DNA from: Saprospiraceae bacterium | GTDB taxonomy: Bacteria > Bacteroidota > Bacteroidia > Chitinophagales > Saprospiraceae | Direction of reading: 5' to 3' | NCBI GenBank assembly: GCA_030729925.1 | Contig: JANQWK010000086.1 | Coordinates: 1 to 64,000, forward strand | DNA: 64,000 nt | Part shown: positions 1 to 8,260 of the stretch, piece after piece | Layout of the letters: each line of letters begins with the position of its first letter | How positions within the stretch are numbered: the first letter of the stretch is position 1 | The notes under the pieces: model-generated | What the model was told of the DNA's origin: nothing | The model's input: the letters and a program-made list of their open reading frames with translations, nothing else | Database searches by the model: none | Program-made: the position numbers and the translations under genes

Positions 1-57
1 GCCTTGCACCTGATTACCCTTATTAATACCCCAACAACTGAAAAAGTAACCTCCCTT
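1..57 (+). repeat. Dispersed intergenic repeat, copy A
   Basis: This stretch matches the reverse complement of 37202-37267. Both copies run CTTGCACCTGATT, then ACCC(T/C)TATTAAT, then a variable C-rich spacer, then AAAAGTAACC(C)TCC. Over the first 26 bases there is one substitution and one single-base gap. In copy B the CTTGCACCTGATT arm is half of a 40-bp imperfect palindrome; here the other half would lie left of the window. It sits in the non-coding stretch beyond the porV terminator. Confidence 0.6.
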
Positions 58-110
58 TTCCGCTATTTCAAAGTTCGGGAGGAGAATTAGGGATTGGAAG
101 TATTTGGCAT

Positions 111-148
111 AAAAAAAGCCGGATGACATTTGTCATCCGGCTTTTTTT
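111..148 (-). terminator. Bidirectional rho-independent terminator after porV
   Basis: A perfect 10-bp stem (GCCGGATGAC, a 4-nt loop, GTCATCCGGC) is flanked by seven A on the left and seven T on the right, so it can terminate in both directions. It lies 15 bases beyond the porV stop codon and probably ends the minus-strand porU-porV transcript. Confidence 0.85.
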
Positions 149-162
149 ATTGCTGTGCTTTT

Positions 163-1368
163 TTAGGGCTGGAAAGCCCCGAAATCAAACAACAAGGAGA
201 ATCGAAGGGTATTGTCGAGGGGATTGCGCTGGCTGGTCGTTGGAATCAGATAAGAAAAATTAAGTCCAAAGATATTGTACTTCAAACCAAGACCCACGGT
301 AAAGAATTTTCTGTTTCCTTTCTGCACATGTTCATTAAAATAACCTGCCCTTACGGCAAACTGGTTGTCGTACCAGTACTCAATACCGGCAGAATACATC
401 AATTCCTTCATCTCCTCTGAAAATCCTTCTGGAGCATCGCTAAAAGAAGAAAAAATACCGGCAATGCTCGATTGCTGTTTGAAATCGGGTATCCCGTCTG
501 CCGGACTTTCATCACAGCCCACACCCTGGCAGGGAGTAGGTACCAACAATTTGTTGACATCCAGAGAAAAGGTAATGGAATTGTAAGCATCCAGGTTCAA
601 CTTGAGCGAGGAACCTAAACCCATGTTGGCGGGAAGAAAATCCCTTTCCAGCGAATTGGTATAGGTAATTTTAGAGCCTAAATTGGAAAGCGCCAGACCG
701 AGCGTCAGTTCCGATTCCTTGGCTCCCAAATTGAGTTCGGAGTTGTAAGTGAACGAAAAATCTGCCGCACCGGCCAACCCGGGTTCTATGGTTTCACCAC
801 CCACTTGCTGACCTGCTGCGAGGTTGGAGTAGATAAACTTACCGGTTACAGCCGCGGAAAATTTATCGGATAATTTCCGGGAATAGGCCACAGCGACTTC
901 AAATTCATTGGGACGTCCGGTGTTGAGCGGTTCCCCGTTGGCATCTGTAAATTGGATGCTACCCAATGAAAAATAACGCAAACTGAAGCCCAGCGACTGG
1001 AGGTCGTCCAGTTTGAGGGCACTGGTCAGATAAGCCAGATAAACGTCGTTCAGTCCCAGCGCTCTGAGCCAGGGGGTATAGGTAGCAGATACTGCAAAAT
1101 CTTCTTCAATAAAAACGAGTTTCGAAGCATTGAAGTGCATCGCGTTGGGATCGGCTGAAATGGCAATTCCCACATCTCCCATAGCAGCAGAGCGCGCATC
1201 GGCCACAATGCGAAGAAAAGGAACAGCAGTACCGACGGTGTTGGTACAGGGCGTGCCATCCAGGTTGTAAAACCGACCGTTTTCCTCAAAACATTGAGCA
1301 TAGGATGTTTGGAGCGCTACCCCTATCAAGGCGATAATGAGGAAGGTGTGTAGTCTTGGCTTCATCAT
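163..1368 (-). CDS. porV: Type IX secretion outer-membrane protein PorV (LptO)
   Basis: PorV is an outer-membrane beta-barrel of the FadL-like fold. In the T9SS it shuttles cargo from the translocon to the PorU sortase complex at the cell surface. The 401-residue protein has an N-terminal signal peptide ending near AQCF, then the family-typical segment FLRIVADARSAAMGDVGIA, a run of amphipathic strands, and a C-terminal strand ending in Phe-rich LLFDFGAFQP. Length fits the family. ATG codons at 1368 and 1365 are adjacent and either could be the start. It lies 84 bases after porU on the same strand, matching the porU-porV order of other Bacteroidota. Confidence 0.92.
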   Translation of the reverse strand: MMKPRLHTFLIIALIGVALQTSYAQCFEENGRFYNLDGTPCTNTVGTAVPFLRIVADARSAAMGDVGIAISADPNAMHFNASKLVFIEEDFAVSATYTPWLRALGLNDVYLAYLTSALKLDDLQSLGFSLRYFSLGSIQFTDANGEPLNTGRPNEFEVAVAYSRKLSDKFSAAVTGKFIYSNLAAGQQVGGETIEPGLAGAADFSFTYNSELNLGAKESELTLGLALSNLGSKITYTNSLERDFLPANMGLGSSLKLNLDAYNSITFSLDVNKLLVPTPCQGVGCDESPADGIPDFKQQSSIAGIFSSFSDAPEGFSEEMKELMYSAGIEYWYDNQFAVRAGYFNEHVQKGNRKFFTVGLGLKYNIFGLNFSYLIPTTSQRNPLDNTLRFSLLFDFGAFQP

Positions 1369-1395
1369 GAGCTTACTTGTAGTTTAATGATTTGT

Positions 1396-1403
1396 CAAAT
1401 ATA
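1396..1403 (-). promoter_or_regulatory. Candidate -7 box for porV
   Basis: Read on the minus strand this is TATATTTG, an exact match to the Bacteroidota -7 consensus TAnnTTTG, about 28 bases before the porV start. No clear -33 TTTG is seen at the usual distance. porV may have its own promoter as well as being read from porU. Confidence 0.35.
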
Positions 1404-1452
1404 AGGTCAAATTTCAGGTCGTTTTGGTTTATAATACGAAAAATCCCTCACC

Positions 1453-4400
1453 TTATTTTAGGATGACGAGTTTTTCAAAGTCACTTTCACCCCTGACCGG
1501 GGGCAGGCCGGGAACTTGGGTCTCCACCAGTACTTTGTAAAGATAGACCCCTCTGGCGAGTTTGTCGCCGTAATCGTCGGTTCCATCCCAGGAAATGCAA
1601 TCGTCCAACCGCAAAGCGCCGTCTGAATACCGCTGCTCCCTAAGGGTCTTGACCTGTCTGCCGGATATGGTAAAAATGCGGATGACAATGTCGAGCGATT
1701 GTTGGGCGTAGTTGTGGTCAAATTGAAAGCAGGTCTGGTCGGTAAAGGGGTTGGGGTAGTTGAGCACATGCTCAAGCCTGATGCCTTCTCCGTCGAAGAC
1801 TACAAATTCAGTGGCCGCTTCCGATGCGTTGTTGGCCACATCCCATGCTTTGACCTGGATATGGTGCCTGCCCGGCTCGAGCTTGGTAAGCGGGTAAGCA
1901 ACCCTGCCGGTAGTGAAATTGTCCTGATCGGCCGAGTAATAGTCGTTGAGGACAATAGATTGCTGGGTGTTGTTGTCGAGGATGGCCTCCAAATCATGTC
2001 CAATGCTGTTGCCGACGACGTTGATGCCGTTTGCATCGCTCAACAGGACGAGCAGGGTTGGGTCCGGATCGGTGATCCCTCCAAAAACAAAGTCCTCGGT
2101 GTTCATATACACCCGGATTTCCGGCCCTTGGTTGTCCGACAGCGCATTGGGGTCGGTTCCCCCTATCACGACCTGGTCAAAGGCTCCGTGAGCATCTTCG
2201 AGGCGGCCAGGATTGGCGGCGTAATAACTGATCTTTCCAAATCCGGGTTCGAAGTTGATGTCTTTGGGCACCACAAACGTGAAGGAAAATACGCCCCGGG
2301 TTATGGTGGCTTTCCCCTTGAAAATAACGTTGCGTTGTACGTCAAAACTTTTCACCGGACTGTCCCGATCCTGTCCGAGGGTGGACAGCCGGGTTTTTTT
2401 GTCAAACAGGGTAGGATAAACCGTTCCATTGAAGTCTTCGAGGATTTCTCCGGACAATCCGGTAATGTTGCCCTGTATCGTGATCCGCTGCAGGGCTTTT
2501 AGGGTATCGGGTTCGCCCGGACGTACGCTGGCCGCGTTGATGGCGGTCGTGTTGACGGAAGCTCCGGGTATGGCCAGGCGCTGTGAGGGATCCCCGATGA
2601 GGGTAAATTTCCTGGAATTGCTCAGAATGCCACCTCCGGTAAAACTATTTTTAGCGAGCTGCATGACCAGTCCGATAGGCCGTGCTGCTCCGCCATCCCG
2701 TTCAAACAGGCGCAGCAATACCTGTTCGGTAAGGAGTTTGTTTTGGGACGACAATACCGCACGGGTAGTCGTCATCAGGGCAAAAGCGCCTCCGTTGGGG
2801 TTGAGAAAAACCTCTTCTCCGGCAGTGGTAAAACCAGCATCATCATAGCCCGTAAAAGAGCAGGTAGCGGTAACAAAGAGCGGCATGCGATCGGTATTGC
2901 GCCAGGACCGGATATCGGTAATGTTCAGAATACGCTCCTGCGCCAGTCCCTGAGAACCGCCATGTCCAAGGTAGGTCATCACGAGATTCCCCCTGAATAT
3001 GGCCTGATTAATGGCCGCATTGACCTCAGGATAGCGCTCTCCTCCGGGGGTAGAAACCTGGGTAAAGGCATCGAGGTAGATTTTTTCGAGGTTAAATACG
3101 GGGAAGAGACTTTCGAGGGTTCCTGCAATTTCATCCGCCTGCAGCATGTGCCGCTGGCCGTCTTCGTCGTCGCCGATAAAGGAGAGTTGGTTGCGCCAGT
3201 TGGAAAAAGCATCGGGGGCCTTGTCGTAGCGGATAATTTTTTCTACGGCAAAGCGTGCTTGTTCTGTTGTATTGACCGGAAGTCGGCCAACGGCAATATC
3301 CAGCCTTCCGCTCAGGGGGTCATTCGGATCGCCAAGCGAAGCGGGTTCGAGAATGGCAAAAAAGTCGTCGGAGGGGAAAGCAAAAATCGGATTAAAGGAT
3401 TCGGTTTGATACACAGGGATAAAGTCCCCGCCCAGTTCATAGATGTTTCTGGGATCGAAGGAGCCATCGCCCAGCAGCAGCAGGTACCTAAAGTTGGGGG
3501 CGCGCTCGTAGCACATCCGGGCGAGGTTGCGTATGGCCGCCGGATCGGCTGCTCCCGAAGCAAATTCATTATAGATTTCCGGCAGAGCGGCGATGTCAAC
3601 CCTGAGCTGGTCAAATTCGCTCCGGTGTTGTTGTAGCAGTCTGGCTTCATTGGCAAAATCCGGGTGATACACGATCAGCATGTCCGGATCCTTAATGCCG
3701 TGCAGGTTTTGGTTGTTGATCCTGCCTATTGCTTCCGCACTCAGGAGGTTTTGGGTAGGATCGAATACCACGAAAGTGCGCAGCAGGTCACTGGCTGCGC
3801 CAAAAACAAGGTCGCTGCCCTGTCGGGAAAACGACTGATTTTGAGGGTTGAGCGGGGACGTGACATCCCAGACCAGCATGTTTGTGGTGGTCTGGGATAC
3901 CACATAGCGCGTAATCGGAAAGGTAAGGGAGCGCGTGTCGCGAAAAGAGAGTTGGGTGCCGCTCATCACAAGCAGGCGCCTGGTGTTCGCTTCAATATAA
4001 TCCAGCCAGGCCTCGCTGCCGTCTCCGCTGCCCGCGGGAAAAGGATATTCCAACACGCAGTCTATGTCGGCACGCGAATTGGAGGTACTGAGCTCCAGTA
4101 CTCCCGTTTTGGCATAGTCCACTTCGTTATCGCCAACCCCGGTAAGTCGGCTCACCCTGGCAGCCGATTGGCTCTGAAAAGAATTCCCGTTGACCCTCAG
4201 GGTAAAAGTCGAACGCGTGAGGGAGCGGATGGCCATTTCTGCGCGGATGCGAAGCAGTCCCCCCGGTTCGGGATTAGGGAAATTAAACAGGTCGTTGTAA
4301 GTATAGGAACGCGCATTTCTGAAATGATCACCATACCACTTTTTGCCGGATCCCTGGGATTTGTCCCAGGCATGCATCAGATTGATCTTATCTTCTTCAA

Positions 4401-5370
4401 AGCGCGCGAAATCGTCAAAAGCATTGCTGGTATAGGACGCTCCGTCCAGGGATGCAGCTTCGGAGAGGCGTTTGCCGTTTTCGGTATCAATTTTCAAAAA
4501 ATAATAAGCTCGGGTATCGTACAGGTGTTTTTGCATTCGGAACGACTGCTCGGTCGGGTCATAGGCCCATTGATCGGGCCCTTGTCCATAGAAAAGGATG
4601 TAATCCTGGGGGTCAAACCGCCCATCCGCTGCACCTACGATCTGAATGGCATTTTCCTGCAGATCGTCCGGTACAGGACTCAGGAGCGATTCCGGGAGCA
4701 TACCGCCTCCGTTGCCGTACAGTCGAATTCTGGCTGGATTTACCTGGTCTATCGGGATTTTTAGCTGATCCTTTAGGAAACTGTAGGTAAGCTTGTAGAT
4801 GCCTGTTTGCCGAATGGCCAGTTTGTAGAGGTCTCCCGAAGCCAGTACAGACGTTTCTGTGGAAAAAGTCCCCCTCGAGTTTGTAGTCAGCAGCGGGGTT
4901 GTGTCTAATCGAAGTCGGAACGACTTGAGCCGCAGGTAGCCTGTCCCTCTTTTGACGACAGGCACAAAAAACACTTTAGCGACCCACTGGTTACTTGCTT
5001 TTTCGATTTGTACTCGAAAAGAGATTTGTTCCCCGATCAGACTGTCTGAGGGCAGGCGCGACAACCCATAGGGTTCGAACACAGGATCGAGCAAAACGGG
5101 ATTGACCTTGCGCGGGGCATTGAAAAAAAACTCCCGGGTAAAAAAGGGAATGCCGGGAACCTCTTCGCCGAACAAAGCACCGGAGAAGCCCAACACCGGA
5201 ACAGATTCGCCCGCAATCCAAAAATATTCAGGGCGTTCCTGCCAGGCGATCTGAATGGGATCCGTTTCCATGTTTTGAGCCCCGAGGGTAAAGCCGCTGG
5301 CAAAAAAGCAGAGCGAACAAACAAAAGCCACAGCCTTGTGTTGAGAAAAAGCAAACAGCCGTTCGTTCAT
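1453..5370 (-). CDS. porU: Type IX secretion sortase PorU (C25 gingipain-like peptidase)
   Basis: PorU removes the C-terminal sorting domain of T9SS cargo and attaches cargo to the cell surface. The 1305-residue protein starts with a signal peptide, has N-terminal beta domains, and then a C25 (gingipain-like) caspase-fold domain. The catalytic dyad is visible as His803 in TYLGHGGSQG and Cys837 in VTATCSF. The C-terminus carries a FlgD-like Ig domain (LNYPNPFTDQTCFQF, later DDYGDKLARGVYLYKVLV) and ends in KLVILK. Length is within the range of Bacteroidota PorU. It is followed by porV. A PorP/SprF gene and gldJ lie divergently upstream; in flavobacteria gldJ-porU-porV are neighbours, so the cluster is conserved but rearranged here. 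Confidence 0.93.
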   Translation of the reverse strand: MNERLFAFSQHKAVAFVCSLCFFASGFTLGAQNMETDPIQIAWQERPEYFWIAGESVPVLGFSGALFGEEVPGIPFFTREFFFNAPRKVNPVLLDPVFEPYGLSRLPSDSLIGEQISFRVQIEKASNQWVAKVFFVPVVKRGTGYLRLKSFRLRLDTTPLLTTNSRGTFSTETSVLASGDLYKLAIRQTGIYKLTYSFLKDQLKIPIDQVNPARIRLYGNGGGMLPESLLSPVPDDLQENAIQIVGAADGRFDPQDYILFYGQGPDQWAYDPTEQSFRMQKHLYDTRAYYFLKIDTENGKRLSEAASLDGASYTSNAFDDFARFEEDKINLMHAWDKSQGSGKKWYGDHFRNARSYTYNDLFNFPNPEPGGLLRIRAEMAIRSLTRSTFTLRVNGNSFQSQSAARVSRLTGVGDNEVDYAKTGVLELSTSNSRADIDCVLEYPFPAGSGDGSEAWLDYIEANTRRLLVMSGTQLSFRDTRSLTFPITRYVVSQTTTNMLVWDVTSPLNPQNQSFSRQGSDLVFGAASDLLRTFVVFDPTQNLLSAEAIGRINNQNLHGIKDPDMLIVYHPDFANEARLLQQHRSEFDQLRVDIAALPEIYNEFASGAADPAAIRNLARMCYERAPNFRYLLLLGDGSFDPRNIYELGGDFIPVYQTESFNPIFAFPSDDFFAILEPASLGDPNDPLSGRLDIAVGRLPVNTTEQARFAVEKIIRYDKAPDAFSNWRNQLSFIGDDEDGQRHMLQADEIAGTLESLFPVFNLEKIYLDAFTQVSTPGGERYPEVNAAINQAIFRGNLVMTYLGHGGSQGLAQERILNITDIRSWRNTDRMPLFVTATCSFTGYDDAGFTTAGEEVFLNPNGGAFALMTTTRAVLSSQNKLLTEQVLLRLFERDGGAARPIGLVMQLAKNSFTGGGILSNSRKFTLIGDPSQRLAIPGASVNTTAINAASVRPGEPDTLKALQRITIQGNITGLSGEILEDFNGTVYPTLFDKKTRLSTLGQDRDSPVKSFDVQRNVIFKGKATITRGVFSFTFVVPKDINFEPGFGKISYYAANPGRLEDAHGAFDQVVIGGTDPNALSDNQGPEIRVYMNTEDFVFGGITDPDPTLLVLLSDANGINVVGNSIGHDLEAILDNNTQQSIVLNDYYSADQDNFTTGRVAYPLTKLEPGRHHIQVKAWDVANNASEAATEFVVFDGEGIRLEHVLNYPNPFTDQTCFQFDHNYAQQSLDIVIRIFTISGRQVKTLREQRYSDGALRLDDCISWDGTDDYGDKLARGVYLYKVLVETQVPGLPPVRGESDFEKLVILK

Positions 5371-5545
5371 AATGAATTACTTTTAATTGGCGTTAATGAA
5401 AACGTGACAGCGCAGTAGGTATTGCCGCAGCTAAGCTGAACTTCCGCTCCCGCTGTACAAAAAAATATTTTTCCCCGGCAAAGCTTGAAAAAAAATGATA
5501 TTTTATTTGCAAGTTTAGGTTTCTACACCAAAAAAGTGTCTGTTT

Positions 5546-6571
5546 ATGCAAAAACTGCCTGGCATTGCCTTCTTTCTGCTGATCATTTCAAGCAGTCTCC
5601 TGGCTCAGGATCCTGTGTTTAGTCAGTTTTTTGCAGCCCCAGTGTACCTGAACCCCGCCTTTACAGGAGTAACCATTACCCCGAAAATCAGCTTGATGTA
5701 CCGCGACCAGTGGCAGGGCCTGGACGATGCTTACCAAACTTTTGGGGCGTCTTACGACCAATCGGTAGAAAACTACAACAGCGGAATAGGCATTATGGCG
5801 ATGATGGACCGGGAGGGCGGCGGTATCTATCAGACAGCCAGATTCAGCGGATTGTATGGATATAAACTGAATTTTGACAATGACTGGACCATAAAGTTCG
5901 GGATAGAGGCCGGGTTTTTTCAAAAAACGATTGATTGGAACCGACTGGTATTTACAGATCAGCTCAATCCTGTCAGCGGTGTGGTGGATCCTGCCGGCAA
6001 TCCGGGGTTGAGCGAAGAAATTCAACCCGAAGACCTCCAGCAGTCGGGGCTGGATATTTCTGCAGGATTGCTGGTATATAACGACAAGTTTTATGCCGGC
6101 TTATCGGCAAGGCACCTCAACTCCCCGAATCAGTCTTTTTTGTCGGTCAACGACAACCTCAACATCGGACTCCCCTTTTTGATCAGTTTTCAGGCAGGTA
6201 GTGAAATTACTTTGGACGGACGCAATAATGGATCATCACGCGCGTTTATATCCCCGAATTTGCTGGTTATTTCCCAAGGGCCTTTTGGTCAGGTAAATGC
6301 CGGGGCTTATGTCGGACTAGGGCAGTTTTTTGGAGGTGCCTGGTACCGGATGGGTTTCGAAAATCCGGATGCGGCGATTTTTTTGGCCGGCTTCCGGGAA
6401 GGGATACTGCGATTGGGCTACAGCTTCGACTTCACCCTCAGCAGGCTGGCTTTGTGGAATCCGGGTGGTACCCATGAGATCAGCATAGCGATCAGCTTTG
6501 ACGACAGTGGCCGGCAAAAGGGCAAGCGCAAGGCCGCCAGGTTGAATAATTGCTTTCAAATGTTCAAATGA
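5546..6571 (+). CDS. PorP/SprF family type IX secretion membrane protein
   Basis: The 341-residue protein has a clear signal peptide (MQKLPGIAFFLLIISSSLLAQ). The PorP/SprF signature follows: DPVFSQFFAAPVYLNPAFTG, then a Y-R-D-Q-W motif (LMYRDQWQGL) and repeated Gly/aromatic beta strands typical of this outer-membrane barrel. Family members anchor or assist T9SS cargo and the gliding machinery. Bacteroidota usually encode many paralogues, so I do not assign porP or sprF strictly. The gene is divergent from porU across 175 bp and sits 104 bp before gldJ. The C-terminal tail (RKAARLNNCFQMFK) is basic and not barrel-like. Confidence 0.85.
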   Translation: MQKLPGIAFFLLIISSSLLAQDPVFSQFFAAPVYLNPAFTGVTITPKISLMYRDQWQGLDDAYQTFGASYDQSVENYNSGIGIMAMMDREGGGIYQTARFSGLYGYKLNFDNDWTIKFGIEAGFFQKTIDWNRLVFTDQLNPVSGVVDPAGNPGLSEEIQPEDLQQSGLDISAGLLVYNDKFYAGLSARHLNSPNQSFLSVNDNLNIGLPFLISFQAGSEITLDGRNNGSSRAFISPNLLVISQGPFGQVNAGAYVGLGQFFGGAWYRMGFENPDAAIFLAGFREGILRLGYSFDFTLSRLALWNPGGTHEISIAISFDDSGRQKGKRKAARLNNCFQMFK

Positions 6572-6629
6572 AATTTGTTTTCATCACAATAATTAAAAAC
6601 CCCTCAAAGTTACCTTTCGGAATATTTGC

Positions 6630-6637
6630 TAATTTTG
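6630..6637 (+). promoter_or_regulatory. Candidate -7 box for gldJ
   Basis: TAATTTTG matches TAnnTTTG and lies 38 bases before the gldJ start. There is no convincing TTTG at the -33 distance. Confidence 0.35.
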
Positions 6638-6675
6638 GGGCCTGTTTTGATCAACCAAACCTTAATTAAGGAGTA

Positions 6676-8175
6676 ATGAAAAAAATGTTGAAGTTTAGTG
6701 CTTTCTTTTTGGCGCTGGTGCTGGTAATGAGTTCTTGCAAGAGCAAGGAGCGTTCTTCTACTACCGGCTGGGCCTACAACGACACCAAGTGGGGTGGTTT
6801 CGAAAAACTTGACTATGAGGGACAGGAAACCGGTCCGAATCTGGTTCTTGTGGAAGGAGGTACTTTCAATATGGGGGTTGTAGAAGAAGATGTGACTTTC
6901 GAGTGGAACAATATCCCCAGAAGGGTTACGGTTTCTTCGTTTTATATGGATGAGACCGAAGTGTCTAATATTGACTATCGCGAATACCTTTATTGGACGT
7001 CAAGGGTTTTTGGCAGTTCTTATCCCGAAGTATTGGGGGATGCACTACCGGATACTTTGGTTTGGCGCGAGGAACTTTCTTATAACGAACCTTTGGTAGA
7101 GACGTATTTCCGCCACCCTTCTTATGACGATTACCCCGTGGTAGGGGTAAATTGGGAGCAAGCCAATCGCTATGCCGAATGGCGTACAGACCGGGTCAAT
7201 GAAATGATCCTGATCGAGCGCGGCATCCTGAACCAAAATTTGGAGCAAAAGGACAATGATAATTTTAATACCGAGTCTTACCTGGTAGGACAGTACGAAG
7301 GGAATGTGCGCAAAAACCTAAAGGATATCCAAACCGGTGGCGAGCGCCAGGTGAGGTTTGAGGATGGTATCCTGTTGCCCGATTACCGCCTGCCTACAGA
7401 AGCCGAGTGGGAATATGCAGCCCTGTCTTTGAAAGGAAACATGGCAAGTACTCAGGATGAAAGGATTACCGACAGGAGAGTGTATCCCTGGAATGGCACT
7501 TCTGTGCGGTATCAACGCAGAGATAAAAACCAGGGTCAGATTATGGCCAACTTTAAGCGAGGAGGCGGGGACTACATGGGTATGGCAGGAAAGCTGAACG
7601 ATAATGCTTGTCCTACCGCTCCGGTAAGGTCTTACATGCCCAACGATTTTGGCTTGTACAACATGGCAGGTAATGTGAGCGAATGGACATTGGATCTGTA
7701 TCGCCCACTGACCAGCGTTACTTTGAGAGATGTGGAAAATAACGACATGAACCCCTATCGGGGAAATAAATTCGAGGAGCGTGTGACAGATCAATTTGGG
7801 AATCTGGTAGAGAAGGATAGCTTGGGTCGAGTGCGTTACCGCTATATTGACGATGAGGCCGCGCAGCAGCGCGAAAACTACAAGCGAGGTCAGGTGTACA
7901 ACTACATGGACGGCGATGAGGCTTCCGGAGTGGTATATGATTACAGCAAAACGACCTTGGTGAGCGATAAGTCAAGAGTTATTAAAGGAGGATCCTGGGC
8001 AGACCGCGCTTATTGGCTTTCTCCGGGTACTCGCCGGTACAAAGAGGAAGATCAGGCAGACCGAACTATCGGTTTCCGTTGCGCCATGATCCGCACAGGT
8101 GCTCCAACGGGCAATGATGCAGAGAGCGGATTCCAATTCAAGACTCGCGAAAGACGCACACAGCGACGATATTGA
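6676..8175 (+). CDS. gldJ: Gliding motility / T9SS lipoprotein GldJ
   Basis: GldJ is an outer-membrane lipoprotein with a formylglycine-generating-enzyme-like (FGE-sulfatase, SUMF1) fold; it is required for gliding and stabilises the T9SS motor component GldK in flavobacteria. The 499-residue protein has a lipobox VMSSC with Cys21. FGE-like signatures follow: LVEGGTFNMG, DETEVSNIDYREYL, DYRLPTEAEWEYAA, MAGNVSEWTLDLY, and VIKGGSWADRAYWLSPGTRR. It is followed by a terminator and then murF; the gldJ-murF adjacency is conserved in Bacteroidota. GldK is a close paralogue, but length, context next to porU/porV and the murF neighbour favour GldJ. Confidence 0.88.
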   Translation: MKKMLKFSAFFLALVLVMSSCKSKERSSTTGWAYNDTKWGGFEKLDYEGQETGPNLVLVEGGTFNMGVVEEDVTFEWNNIPRRVTVSSFYMDETEVSNIDYREYLYWTSRVFGSSYPEVLGDALPDTLVWREELSYNEPLVETYFRHPSYDDYPVVGVNWEQANRYAEWRTDRVNEMILIERGILNQNLEQKDNDNFNTESYLVGQYEGNVRKNLKDIQTGGERQVRFEDGILLPDYRLPTEAEWEYAALSLKGNMASTQDERITDRRVYPWNGTSVRYQRRDKNQGQIMANFKRGGGDYMGMAGKLNDNACPTAPVRSYMPNDFGLYNMAGNVSEWTLDLYRPLTSVTLRDVENNDMNPYRGNKFEERVTDQFGNLVEKDSLGRVRYRYIDDEAAQQRENYKRGQVYNYMDGDEASGVVYDYSKTTLVSDKSRVIKGGSWADRAYWLSPGTRRYKEEDQADRTIGFRCAMIRTGAPTGNDAESGFQFKTRERRTQRRY

Positions 8176-8202
8176 TAAGCCGTCGGTTCAAACTACCGGA
8201 AA

Positions 8203-8238
8203 AGCTTCCACATCCATCCGGGTGTGGAGGCTTTTTTT
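8203..8238 (+). terminator. Rho-independent terminator after gldJ
   Basis: Stem AGCTTCCACA / TGTGGAGGCT (ten pairs, one G-T), a 10-nt loop, then seven T. It separates gldJ from murF, whose start lies 22 bases beyond, so murF must have another promoter or depend on read-through. Confidence 0.75.
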
Positions 8239-8260
8239 ATAGAGACTACAACCTACCTCC

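Noticed and set aside
3664-4764. 366-codon open frame antisense to porU
   Set aside because: It lies wholly within porU, which has a complete C25 peptidase signature; the antisense product has no signal or known motif.
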